This document shows, one piece after another, positions 8,699 through 16,577 of a DNA stretch of 64,000 nt. Every line of letters starts with the position of its first letter. Positions within the stretch are counted from its first letter, which is position 1. The position numbers were made by a program, and so were the translations under genes. The DNA comes from Oscillospiraceae bacterium (GTDB taxonomy: Bacteria; Bacillota_A; Clostridia; Oscillospirales; Oscillospiraceae). Location: NCBI GenBank assembly GCA_017459865.1, contig JAFUCD010000029.1, positions 124,001 through 188,000 of the forward strand, read 5' to 3'. Below the pieces are notes generated by a model. That model did not search any database and had not been told where the DNA came from. It saw nothing but the letters and a program-made list of their open reading frames with translations.

Positions 8699-10594
8699 TT
8701 ATCCTCTGGAGACGATCGTCTCTCCGACGTTCTCAAGGGTGTTCAGATCGATCACGTTCACGCGGTCGGAGCCGCAGACATAGAAGTAGTCTCCGATCAC
8801 GACGCCGCGGTTGTTCCAGTCCCACTCGCTCACGGCGACCTCGGCCTTAAGCGTGAAGCCGTCCTCGGGCGTGTAGCCGTAGATGAGATAGCTGCTCTCA
8901 GCCGGGAACGCGATCAGATTTCGCGCGGGGTCGACCAGGATCGCCTTGTGGTTGGTCAGCGCCTCGCTGTAATCCGCGTTCACGCTCAGCATGCCCGCCT
9001 CGGTGAGATTCGCCGGATCGGCCTTGTTGATCATGACCATCTTCATGCCGTCCAGCGTGGCCGTCACGCCGTTTTCATCGGCGATCTCCTGCGTCTCCAT
9101 GCCGAGACCGAACAGCAGCTCGTCGTTCCAGACGTGCAGATAATCCGAATAGCCGGTGAGCTTCACCTCGCCGGTGACCTTGGGCGCGGCGGGATCAGAG
9201 AGATCCACGGCGAAGATCGGATCGGTCTCCCGATAGGTGCACAGATAGCCCCAGTCGCCCTGGAAGCGCACAGCATAGACCCGCTCCCCTTCCGCGATGC
9301 CGGTGACGCTGCCGACGGTCTTCAGGTCGGCGTCCAGCACGAAGAGATCGTTGGCGGTCTCCGTGCCGGAGAACTTCGTGTTCTCAAAGTCGTTGGTCGC
9401 GTCCACATACACGCTGAAGCTGCTGCGGTCCTCGGTCGTGACGACGCGGAGGTTCCCGTCCTTCTCGTCGAGCGAGAACTGGTTCAGCAGACCGCCCGCA
9501 ACGGAGCCGGACGCGCCGTAGGTGAGCTTTTTATCCGCCACATCATAACGCGTGATCACGGTGTCGACCGACTGGGTATGCGCCGTGACGGTATAGGGAT
9601 CCTCCTGCTTGGTCTCTGTCACGGTATCGGAATACACCAGACGCGCCAGATACAGGTTCGCCGCGTTCATATAGACCGTGTCGCCGCCGCCCAGAATGGA
9701 CTGCGAGCTGATCAGCCCGGCGTCGGGGATGCTGTAGGAGCAGAGAACGGCGAACGTCATAGTGTCGTCATTCGGGATCATACCGATCGAGCCGCACTCG
9801 ATCGGCGCGCGCTCGCCGCCGGTGTACAGGCAGGGCGCGAACGTGTCCTCCTGATCGGCAACGGGCTCGTTCGGGTAATAGGACGTGACGAGATACAGCG
9901 TATCGTCGATCATGCGCGACGCAACAGTGTAGCCGTCCTGCCCCAGCGAAGCGATGAGCGCGGGCGCGGCGCGATCCGTGATATCAAAGATATCGACAGC
10001 GGTGAAGTTCTTCGCGCTGGAGGTGCCGTCCGGCATCTCATAATAATCATAATACGTTGAGACAACGACCGCCCGGTCGCCGCAGAGATACAGCTCCTGC
10101 GGGTTTTTCTCGCTGTTGAGGAACGCGCCGTTCTCCTGCTCCTCGTTATCGACCATCGCGCCGACCATGTTGATCGAGGTCTCGGAGACCTCCGCGCCGT
10201 TGACCTGCATGATGATCAGCTCATACTCGCGAAGAATGTAGAGATAGGTCCCGTCGGTCTTGACGATATCGCCCTCATCGACGCCCTCCACCTGCACGTT
10301 CGTACCGGAATAATAAAGAGAACCCTCGGTGTCAGCCGCGGCGATCTCAGCGTCCTCTACCATGTCGTCGCCGGTCCTGAAGGACAGATCTCTGCCCATG
10401 TTCTCCTTCGCGGTCTCCAGCGCCTGGTAGACCTCCTCATAGGAGGAGGCAAAACGCACCAGCACATCCTCATCCGCGATCGCGCTGCCGCCCATCGGCG
10501 GCGTGGAGGCGGTCGGCTCCGCCTGATAGCTGCACGCGGCAAGCAGCCCGACCAGCAGGCAGCAGCAGAGCAGCAGGGAAAGCTTCCGTTTCAT
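8699..10594 (-). CDS. Secreted lipoprotein with C-terminal beta-propeller domain
   Basis: A protein of 631 residues. It begins with a lipoprotein signal peptide (MKRK, a hydrophobic core, then lipobox LLAAC near residue 20), so it is probably anchored outside the cell. An acidic region contains YYSGTNVQVEGVDEGDIVKTDG, the hallmark of the beta-propeller domain family PF09826. Repeated Asp-rich beta segments (FDITDRAAPALIAS, VDLSDPAAPKVTG) follow. A longer open frame of 44 codons upstream is rejected because the signal peptide begins at the ATG at 10594. It is transcribed on the same strand as tRNA-Gln but behind a terminator. Substrate or partner is unknown. Confidence 0.82.
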   Translation of the reverse strand: MKRKLSLLLCCCLLVGLLAACSYQAEPTASTPPMGGSAIADEDVLVRFASSYEEVYQALETAKENMGRDLSFRTGDDMVEDAEIAAADTEGSLYYSGTNVQVEGVDEGDIVKTDGTYLYILREYELIIMQVNGAEVSETSINMVGAMVDNEEQENGAFLNSEKNPQELYLCGDRAVVVSTYYDYYEMPDGTSSAKNFTAVDIFDITDRAAPALIASLGQDGYTVASRMIDDTLYLVTSYYPNEPVADQEDTFAPCLYTGGERAPIECGSIGMIPNDDTMTFAVLCSYSIPDAGLISSQSILGGGDTVYMNAANLYLARLVYSDTVTETKQEDPYTVTAHTQSVDTVITRYDVADKKLTYGASGSVAGGLLNQFSLDEKDGNLRVVTTEDRSSFSVYVDATNDFENTKFSGTETANDLFVLDADLKTVGSVTGIAEGERVYAVRFQGDWGYLCTYRETDPIFAVDLSDPAAPKVTGEVKLTGYSDYLHVWNDELLFGLGMETQEIADENGVTATLDGMKMVMINKADPANLTEAGMLSVNADYSEALTNHKAILVDPARNLIAFPAESSYLIYGYTPEDGFTLKAEVAVSEWDWNNRGVVIGDYFYVCGSDRVNVIDLNTLENVGETIVSRG

Positions 10595-10708
10595 AAAAAC
10601 ACCTCTGTTTCTGAGTGTAACGTCCGGGAACGGTCCGGACAGCTTATCATTAGGGACGCAGCCGCACCGGAATATGTTCCCGAAAAGTGCAATAACGCAG
10701 CAGGCGTT

Positions 10709-10740
10709 AAAAAAGAGCCTGTCCATTTGGACAGGCTCTT
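10709..10740 (-). terminator. Terminator directly after tRNA-Gln
   Basis: Perfect 12-bp stem AAGAGCCTGTCC / GGACAGGCTCTT followed by six T on the minus strand. The final A of the encoded CCA end is the first base of the stem. Confidence 0.95.
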
Positions 10741-10813
10741 GGCAGCGGAAGAAGGATTCGAACCCTCACAAACGGAGTCAGAGTCCGGTGTGCTACCATT
10801 ACACAATTCCGCT
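10740..10813 (-). tRNA. tRNA-Gln, anticodon CTG
   Basis: A 74-nt cloverleaf. The acceptor stem is AGCGGAA / TTCCGCT with discriminator G and an encoded CCA. The D-arm is GTG/CAC. The anticodon loop CTCTGAC gives anticodon CTG, reading CAG. The T-arm is GAGGG/CCTTC around TTCGAAT. The first pair of the anticodon stem (C27-T43) is mismatched. It is monocistronic, with a consensus promoter and its own terminator. The glutaminyl-tRNA synthetase gene is 12 kb away. Confidence 0.95.
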
Positions 10814-10826
10814 ACGCGCAAAAGCT

Positions 10827-10854
10827 ATTATATCCAAATTTGCAGATTTGTCAA
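10827..10854 (-). promoter_or_regulatory. Promoter of tRNA-Gln
   Basis: Minus strand: perfect -35 TTGACA, 16-nt spacer, perfect -10 TATAAT. Initiation would be a few nt before the mature 5' end. Confidence 0.9.
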
Positions 10855-10900
10855 GTGGAAATTTAGAAAAATCAGATTCTTTTCGCAAAACGCCTTGTTT

Positions 10901-10936
10901 TCAAAAACTTCCCTCACCCGCCGGGGCGGGTGAGGG
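10901..10936 (-). terminator. Terminator of ackA
   Basis: Inverted repeat CCCTCACCCGCC / GGCGGGTGAGGG followed by AAGTTTTTGA on the minus strand, 15 nt after the ackA stop codon. Confidence 0.85.
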
Positions 10937-10951
10937 ACGGAAAAACGCTGA

Positions 10952-12151
10952 TCAGCAGCAGATCTCCTTCGTATCGCGCGCGATGACGAGCTCCTCGTTC
11001 GTCGGGATGACGAAGACCTTGACCTTGGAGTCGGGCGTGGAGATCATGATATCCTCGCCGCGCTTGGAGTTGGCCTCGGGATCGATCGTCACGCCGAGAT
11101 AGCCGAAGTACTCCGCGATGGCGGCGCGGGAGGACTTGCTGTTCTCGCCGACGCCGGCGGTGAAGATGATGGCGTCGACGCCGTTCATCGCCGCGACATA
11201 GGAGCCCGCGACCTTCGCGACCCAGTAATGGAACATGTCGAGCGCGAGCTGCGCGCGGTCGTTGCCCTCGGCAGCGGCGGCGTCGAGATCGCGGAAGTCG
11301 GAGCTGACGCCGGAGACGCCCAGCACGCCGGACTTCTTGTTGAGCACATTCAGCATCTCGTCGATGTTCAAGCCGTACTTGTTCATGATGAACTGCAGCA
11401 CGCCGCTGTCGAGATCGCCGCAGCGGGTGCCCATCGGCAGACCGACCAGAGGCGTAAAGCCCATGGAGGTGTCGACGCACTTGCCGCCGTCGATCGCGGC
11501 GATGGAGCTGCCGTTGCCCATGTGGCAGGAGATGATCTTCAGATCCTCGATGGGCTTGCCCATGAGCTCGGCGCAGCGGGCGGAGACATAGCGGTGGCTC
11601 GTGCCGTGGAAGCCGTAGCGGCGGATGCCGTCGTTCTGGTAATATTCATAAGGAATCGCGTACATATAGGCCTTGCCGGGCATGGTCTGGTGGAAGGCGG
11701 TGTCAAACACGGCGACCATCGGCACATCGTCGCCCATGACCTTGCGGCAGGCGTCGATGCCGGTGATGTTGGCGGGATTGTGCAGCGGGGCAAACGGGAT
11801 GCACTCCTCGAGCGCTGCCATGACGTCGTCGTCGATCTTCACCGAGCAGGCAAACTTCTCGCCGCCGTGGACGACGCGGTGACCGACAGCGTCGATCTCG
11901 TTCATGGAGGCGACAACGCCGTACTCGGGGCTGGTGAGCTTCTCGATGACAGCCGCGATCGCTTCAGAGTGTGTGGGCATGGCGACGTCCTCGTTGAAGA
12001 CGGGCTTATCGCCGCAGAGCGGGGTGTGCTTCAGATGACCGTCGATGCCGATGCGCTCGCACAGACCCTTGGCGAGGACTTCCTCGGTCTCCATGTCGAT
12101 CAGCTGATACTTCAGAGAAGAGCTGCCCGCATTGATAACAAGAATTTTCAT
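10952..12151 (-). CDS. ackA: Acetate kinase
   Basis: Interconverts acetyl phosphate + ADP and acetate + ATP, the ATP-yielding end of acetate fermentation. It has 399 residues, the normal length. Family segments include [16 protein letters not shown] at the N-terminus, [18 protein letters not shown], and TAGVGENS near the C-terminus. AGGAA precedes the ATG. No phosphotransacetylase gene is adjacent. It is divergent from tmcAL, whose product consumes acetate. The shared intergenic region holds a promoter and a perfect inverted repeat. Confidence 0.97.
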   Translation of the reverse strand: MKILVINAGSSSLKYQLIDMETEEVLAKGLCERIGIDGHLKHTPLCGDKPVFNEDVAMPTHSEAIAAVIEKLTSPEYGVVASMNEIDAVGHRVVHGGEKFACSVKIDDDVMAALEECIPFAPLHNPANITGIDACRKVMGDDVPMVAVFDTAFHQTMPGKAYMYAIPYEYYQNDGIRRYGFHGTSHRYVSARCAELMGKPIEDLKIISCHMGNGSSIAAIDGGKCVDTSMGFTPLVGLPMGTRCGDLDSGVLQFIMNKYGLNIDEMLNVLNKKSGVLGVSGVSSDFRDLDAAAAEGNDRAQLALDMFHYWVAKVAGSYVAAMNGVDAIIFTAGVGENSKSSRAAIAEYFGYLGVTIDPEANSKRGEDIMISTPDSKVKVFVIPTNEELVIARDTKEICC

Positions 12152-12191
12152 GATGCAGATTCCTTTCCTTATTGTAAAATATACAAATCAG

Positions 12192-12217
12192 CGTTATGAT
12201 AAGGGCATATCATAACG
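12192..12217. promoter_or_regulatory. Perfect inverted repeat in the ackA-tmcAL intergenic region (candidate operator or mRNA hairpin)
   Basis: CGTTATGATA, 6 nt, TATCATAACG. It lies at the predicted start of the ackA transcript, immediately downstream of its -10 box, and 60 nt before tmcAL. There is no T-run, so it is not a terminator. It fits an operator for a dimeric regulator or a 5' mRNA hairpin. Confidence 0.6.
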
Positions 12218-12222
12218 ATTCT

Positions 12223-12250
12223 ATTTTAATCGCTTTTTACAAAAAGGCAA
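12223..12250 (-). promoter_or_regulatory. Promoter of ackA
   Basis: Minus strand: -35 TTGCCT, 16-nt spacer, -10 TAAAAT, giving a leader of about 65 nt. Confidence 0.5.
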
Positions 12251-12277
12251 GGCTTTTTTCAGAAAGAGAGGGTAAAT

Positions 12278-13477
12278 ATGCAGAATATCGTGGGGATCGT
12301 GGCGGAATATAACCCGTTTCACAACGGGCACGCCTTTCATGTGGAGGAGACGCGCGCGCGCCTCGGTGAAGCCTGCGGCGTGGTCGCGGTCATGTCCGGA
12401 GACTTCGTTCAGCGCGGTGAGAGCGCGATCTATTCCAAGTTTGCCCGCGCGGAGGCGGCGGTGAAGTGCGGCTGTGATCTCGTGCTCGAGCTCCCCCTCC
12501 CCTGGTCGGTCGCCTCGGCGGAGGGCTTTGCGCGCGGCGCGGTGGGACTGCTCGGCGCACTCGGTGTGGTCACTTATCTGAGCTTCGGCAGCGAGAGCGG
12601 CTCGCTCCCCGACCTGCACACGCTGACGCTGCAGCTGATGGACCCGACGTTTTCCGAGGATCTGAAGGCGGAGCTGCAGCACGGTCTCTCCTTCGCCGCG
12701 GCTAGGCAACGGGCAATGGAAAAGCGCGTCGGGGCGCAGGCAAAGCTGCTGGAGACGCCGAACAATATCCTTGCCGTGGAGTATCTCAAGGCGCTGTATA
12801 CGCTGCGCATCCCGATCCGGCCCATAACGGTCCAGCGGAAAGGCGCGCAGCACGACGGGCACGGCGGCGACACGATCCTGTCGGCCTCCGAGCTCCGCAC
12901 CCGCATCGAGGACGGGCAGGATGTATCGGCGTGGCTCCCGGAGGCGGCGGCAGAGATCTTCCGGCGCGAGGCTGAGCTCGGGCGCGGCCCGATCACGCCC
13001 GCCATGCTGGAGACCGCGATCCTCTCCCGCCTGCGCATGCTGGGACCGGACGTCTATGCCGCCCTGCCCGGCGCGGAGGAGGGACTCGGCAACGCGCTCT
13101 GCAGAGCGGCAAACGAAGAGCCGACGCTCGACGGTGTGATCACCGCGGCGAAGTCCAAGCGCTATGCCCTGTCACGCATCCGGCGCATGGCGATGTGTGC
13201 CGCGCTGGGCGTGAAAAAGGGCATGGCGGACGGCACGCCGCCCTATATCCGCGTGCTCGCGGCAAATGAGCGCGGGCGCGAGATCCTGCGGCTCGCGGGA
13301 GAAAAGGCAAGCGTGCCCATCATCACGAAGCCCGCCGCCGGGCGCGGCGCCTCGCCGGAGATCGAGCGGCTGATGGCGCTGACCGCGGAGAGCCACGATC
13401 TGTACGTCCTCGGCTCCCCCGTCGCGGAGGAGCGCCGCGCCGGAAACGACTGGCGCCACAGCCCGATCATGATTTAA
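12278..13477 (+). CDS. tmcAL: TmcAL (YlbM), tRNA(Met) cytidine acetate ligase
   Basis: Uses acetate and ATP to acetylate the wobble cytidine of elongator tRNA-Met (established for the B. subtilis homologue). It has 399 residues. The nucleotidyltransferase motif is at the start: GIVAEYNPFHNGH, with HNGH at 15-18. MSGDFVQRGESAIYSK and LELPLPWSVASAEGFA follow, both characteristic of YlbM. AGAGAGGG precedes the ATG. It is divergent from ackA, so an acetate-producing and an acetate-using enzyme share one control region. Confidence 0.93.
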   Translation: MQNIVGIVAEYNPFHNGHAFHVEETRARLGEACGVVAVMSGDFVQRGESAIYSKFARAEAAVKCGCDLVLELPLPWSVASAEGFARGAVGLLGALGVVTYLSFGSESGSLPDLHTLTLQLMDPTFSEDLKAELQHGLSFAAARQRAMEKRVGAQAKLLETPNNILAVEYLKALYTLRIPIRPITVQRKGAQHDGHGGDTILSASELRTRIEDGQDVSAWLPEAAAEIFRREAELGRGPITPAMLETAILSRLRMLGPDVYAALPGAEEGLGNALCRAANEEPTLDGVITAAKSKRYALSRIRRMAMCAALGVKKGMADGTPPYIRVLAANERGREILRLAGEKASVPIITKPAAGRGASPEIERLMALTAESHDLYVLGSPVAEERRAGNDWRHSPIMI

Positions 13478-13482
13478 GCATC

Positions 13483-13530
13483 AAAAAAACCGCTGTTTCG
13501 TTCACTCGATCGAAACAGCGGTGTTTTTTT
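13483..13530. terminator. Bidirectional terminator between tmcAL and the ferritin-like gene
   Basis: Perfect 12-bp stem ACCGCTGTTTCG / CGAAACAGCGGT with a 10-nt loop, flanked by seven A on the left and G plus seven T on the right. Confidence 0.93.
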
Positions 13531-13535
13531 GTTGT

Positions 13536-13928
13536 TCAATCCTTCAGCAAACCCAGAACGATGTCGCCGTGACGGACCTCGTCGTCCTGAACAGACTTGA
13601 CGTCTTCAAACTTGTCGACGAGCTTCTCATATTTCTTGGCGGCGGCGTACTCCTGCTTGGCAATGATCGGATAGAGCCGCTTTCTGCCGATGACCTTATA
13701 CATCAGCGGAACGGCGATCGCCTTGGTATTCTTCGGTTTGAGCACCTGCTTCGTGTAGGCGTGGAACACGGAAGCGTGTCTCCCCTCCTCAGACGCGAGC
13801 TGCTTGAACGCCTCGGCGTCCTTGGCGCTCTTGACTTTTTTTGCAAGCGCGTTGTACATCGCGACGGCGTCCAGCTCGCCCTGCTGGGCATAGAGCAGCT
13901 CGTCCATGTATTGTTCAGTAAGTGTCAT
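13536..13928 (-). CDS. Ferritin-like / rubrerythrin-type diiron protein
   Basis: A 130-residue four-helix protein with two carboxylate pairs typical of ferritin-like diiron sites. Glu in GELDAVAMY with EEGRH form the first; Glu in KQEYAAAKKYE with DDEVRH form the second. The C-terminal rubredoxin domain of true rubrerythrins is absent. An ATG three codons upstream overlaps the AAAGG ribosome site, so the start at 13928 is preferred. A role in peroxide or iron handling under anaerobic conditions is inferred from the family only. It is monocistronic. Confidence 0.75.
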   Translation of the reverse strand: MTLTEQYMDELLYAQQGELDAVAMYNALAKKVKSAKDAEAFKQLASEEGRHASVFHAYTKQVLKPKNTKAIAVPLMYKVIGRKRLYPIIAKQEYAAAKKYEKLVDKFEDVKSVQDDEVRHGDIVLGLLKD

Positions 13929-14024
13929 ATCTGACATCCTTTCCCCGGAGCGAGTCTGCCCGGATAGATTTTACACGATTATATCGCACAAAATCTAATA
14001 AAGCAAGCTTTTTCTGCAAAAGCT

Positions 14025-14666
14025 TCACATTTCGGGCTTGCGCAGAAGCGCCTCCGGGATCCTGCGCTCACGGAAGAAGAACGCCCGGTCCCGCTCCCCG
14101 ATCTCACGCAGCACGCGGCAGGGGTTGCCGACCGCGACGACGTTCGCCGGGACGTCGCGCGTGACGACGCTGCCCGCGCCGATGACGGTATTGTCCCCCA
14201 CCGTGACGCCCGGCAGCAGGATCGCGCCCGCGCCGATCCAGCAGTTTTTACCAATGGAAACCGGCGCGTTATACTGATACCCCTCTTCCCGAAGCTCCGG
14301 CAGGATCGGATGACCGGCGGTGCAGACCGTGACATTCGGTCCGAACATCGTGCAGTCGCCGACATAAATATGTGTGTCGTCCACAAGCGTAAGATTGAAA
14401 TTGGCATAGATGTACGAGCCGAAATGCACGTTTCTTCCGCCCCAGTTGGTGCGCAGCGGCGGCTCGATGTAGCAGTCCTCTCCGATCTCGGCAAACATCG
14501 CGCGCAGCAGTTCGGCGCGCCTGTCCTGCTCCGTGGGGCGCGTTGCGTTGAAATCATACAGCCGCTCCAAACAGCGCAGCTGCTCGGTCAGGATCTCCTC
14601 CCCGCCGGGAAGATACAGCGCGTCTCCATGCAGGATCGCGTCCAGCTCATGCAGCTCCATCGGCAT
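14025..14666 (-). CDS. Maltose/galactoside-type O-acetyltransferase (left-handed beta helix)
   Basis: Acetyl-CoA dependent sugar acetyltransferase, 213 residues. It shows the hexapeptide-repeat pattern and the Maa/LacA core: RTNWGGRNVHFGSYIYANFN, TAGHPI with the catalytic His, and IGKNCWIGAGAILLPGVTVG. The ATG at 14666 shares one base with the pfkA stop codon (TGATG). A GTG one codon earlier is possible. Last gene of the apbE-to-pfkA operon. The natural acceptor sugar is unknown. Confidence 0.9.
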   Translation of the reverse strand: MPMELHELDAILHGDALYLPGGEEILTEQLRCLERLYDFNATRPTEQDRRAELLRAMFAEIGEDCYIEPPLRTNWGGRNVHFGSYIYANFNLTLVDDTHIYVGDCTMFGPNVTVCTAGHPILPELREEGYQYNAPVSIGKNCWIGAGAILLPGVTVGDNTVIGAGSVVTRDVPANVVAVGNPCRVLREIGERDRAFFFRERRIPEALLRKPEM

Positions 14667-15643
14667 CACCGCAGATGCATCGCATCCAGAACGGTATAGC
14701 GGTCCATCTGGACGTGCTTGGTAAGCTGCAGCGCCTCCTCGATGGGCAGGGCCTTGAGATCGCCCATGTGCGTGCCGATAACGGTGTTGAAGTTGCCCTC
14801 CGCAAGCGCCTTGACCGCGGCGTAGCCCATGCGGCTGGCGGTCTCACGGTCACGCGCCGTCGGCGTGCCGCCGCGCTGGATATGTCCGAGGACGGTCACA
14901 CGCGGATCTAGCCCCAGCGTCTGGCGGATCTGCTCGCCGATGTCCAGCGCGCTGCCGACGCCCTCTGCGACGACGATCATGAAGTGCGTGCTGCCCTTGA
15001 TGCGGGCGCTCTGGATAGGCTCGACGACGTCGCGCTGGAAGTCCAGCTCGCGCTCCGGGATCAGGACCGCCGTCGCGCCGACAGCGATGCCGACATACAG
15101 CGCGAGGAAGCCGGCGTGCCGCCCCATGACCTCCACGACGGAGCAGCGCTCATGGCTCTGCATCGTATCGCGGAGCTTATCGATGCAGGAGATCGCCGTG
15201 TTGCAGGCGGTATCGAAGCCGATCGTATAATTCGAGCAGCCCACGTCATTGTCGATCGTCGCGGGGATGCCCACAACGGGCACGCCCATTCGGGACAGAT
15301 CGAGCGCGCCGCGGAACGTGCCGTCGCCGCCGATGGCGACCACCGCGTCGATGCCGAGCAGCTTGCACATGGCGACCGCCTTCTCCTGCCCCTCCTTCGT
15401 CATGAATTCATCGCAGCGCGCGGTATACAGCATCGTGCCGCCCAGCGAGAGGATGTGGCTTACGTCCGAACCCTTGAGCTCCACGAAATCCCCAGAGATC
15501 AGGCCGTGATAGCCGCGGCGGATACCGATGCACTCGATGCCGAAGTTCTGTGCGCTGCGCACGACCGCACGCACGGCCGCGTTCATGCCGGGCGCGTCAC
15601 CGCCGCTGGTGAGAACGCCGATTCTTTTGACCGCAGTTGTCAT
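14666..15643 (-). CDS. pfkA: ATP-dependent 6-phosphofructokinase
   Basis: Phosphorylates fructose 6-phosphate in glycolysis, 325 residues, typical of bacterial PfkA. It starts with KRIGVLTSGGDAPGMNAAVR. GGDGTFRGA carries the Gly of the ATP-type enzyme rather than the Asp of PPi-dependent forms. IPATIDNDVG, MGRHAGFLAL and GHIQRGGTPTARDR follow. Ninety upstream in-frame codons are open but are antisense-type sequence overlapping the Gx gene. The ATG at 15643 is chosen. It lies 32 nt after the Gx gene in the same operon. Confidence 0.96.
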   Translation of the reverse strand: MTTAVKRIGVLTSGGDAPGMNAAVRAVVRSAQNFGIECIGIRRGYHGLISGDFVELKGSDVSHILSLGGTMLYTARCDEFMTKEGQEKAVAMCKLLGIDAVVAIGGDGTFRGALDLSRMGVPVVGIPATIDNDVGCSNYTIGFDTACNTAISCIDKLRDTMQSHERCSVVEVMGRHAGFLALYVGIAVGATAVLIPERELDFQRDVVEPIQSARIKGSTHFMIVVAEGVGSALDIGEQIRQTLGLDPRVTVLGHIQRGGTPTARDRETASRMGYAAVKALAEGNFNTVIGTHMGDLKALPIEEALQLTKHVQMDRYTVLDAMHLR

Positions 15644-15675
15644 TTTTTCATCCCATTCCTTTTCAGATAGTCCGC

Positions 15676-16176
15676 TTATTGTCTTTTTCCCATACGGTTC
15701 ACGACTGCCTGCGCAGCGAAGCCGGTAAACAGTCCCGTAATGATGCCGGAGATGAGCAGCACCGGCAGATAGGACACGATCGAGGGCGTGCCGGTCACGA
15801 CGACGGCGACGAGGATCTGTCCGATATTGTGCGCGATCGCGCCCATGACGCCCGCGACCCAGATCTGCTTCCAGGCGAGGACCTTGCGCAGCAGCAGCGT
15901 CACGAGCAGGCACAGCAGCCCGCCGGCAAGGCTGTACATCAGCGACATCACGCCGCCGCCAAACATGCTGCCGAGCAGGATGCGCGCGATCAGGATCATC
16001 GCGGCGGGCACGCCGCCCATCGCAAAGGCGGCATAGACCGTGATGATGTTCGCGAGCCCCAGCTTCACGCCCGGGATCGCCACGAGCGGCGGGATCTGCG
16101 CCTCCGCCACGTGGATCGCGAGCGCGATCGCCGTCAGAAGCGCCATGGTCGTGAGCTGCTTTGTTGAAAACCGCAT
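15676..16176 (-). CDS. Gx transporter family membrane protein (heptaprenyl diphosphate synthase component I-like)
   Basis: A 166-residue polytopic membrane protein. After MRFSTKQLTTMALLTAIALA come the conserved PPLVAIPGVKLGLANIITVYA, the ARILLGSMFGGG segment and GAIAHNIGQI, diagnostic of the Hpre_diP_synt_I/Gx family. Its ATG shares one base with the stop of the NusG_II gene (TGATG), so a longer frame of 277 codons is rejected. It lies in the order apbE - NusG_II - Gx seen in many Clostridia. The transported substrate is not known. Confidence 0.88.
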   Translation of the reverse strand: MRFSTKQLTTMALLTAIALAIHVAEAQIPPLVAIPGVKLGLANIITVYAAFAMGGVPAAMILIARILLGSMFGGGVMSLMYSLAGGLLCLLVTLLLRKVLAWKQIWVAGVMGAIAHNIGQILVAVVVTGTPSIVSYLPVLLISGIITGLFTGFAAQAVVNRMGKRQ

Positions 16177-16577
16177 CACGTCACCCCGTCGATCTGCGGA
16201 TCGTTCTCCGACCCGCTCTGCAGCTGGATCACGACCTTGTTCGGCAGACAGACGATCGGCGACGGATGCTCGACCGAGAGCCATCCCATCTGGATACAGA
16301 CATGGTCCGGGCACTCCGCCTGCGTGACGCATACGCGTCCCGGCTCCACGCGGATCGTGTTGGTGCCGATCGCGCCCGAAACCTCGAATTCCTCCGGCTC
16401 CGTGACCGCCGCCAGATCGATCGTTCGGACGCATTCGCCCTCGACATAGATTTCGGCGATCACGGGCGTCTGCCGTTCCGCCACGCGTTTTGCGGCGATA
16501 TGCTGCCAAACGAGAGCGCCCGCGGACGCCGCCGCTACAAGCGCGATGATCACGATCCAGAAACGTGTGTTTTTCAC
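16176..16577 (-). CDS. NusG domain II-containing membrane-anchored protein
   Basis: A 133-residue protein with one N-terminal transmembrane helix (about residues 7-27) and an extracytoplasmic NusG_II domain. The conserved GTNTIRVEPGRVCVTQAECPDHVC contains a Cys pair, then CLPNKVVIQL. Its ATG overlaps the stop of apbE (ATGA). It has no transcription-factor KOW context, so despite the domain name it is not NusG. It is presumed to act outside the cell with its ApbE and Gx neighbours. Confidence 0.88.
   Translation of the reverse strand: MKNTRFWIVIIALVAAASAGALVWQHIAAKRVAERQTPVIAEIYVEGECVRTIDLAAVTEPEEFEVSGAIGTNTIRVEPGRVCVTQAECPDHVCIQMGWLSVEHPSPIVCLPNKVVIQLQSGSENDPQIDGVT

Noticed and set aside
15644..15913. 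N-terminal extension of pfkA by 90 codons
   Set aside because: The extension overlaps the Gx gene in another frame and is arginine-rich shadow sequence; the KRIGVLTSGGDAPGMN start is at 15643.
16176..16577. Transcription factor NusG
   Set aside because: The protein has an N-terminal membrane anchor and only a NusG_II domain. It lacks the NGN domain and KOW motif and is coupled to apbE.
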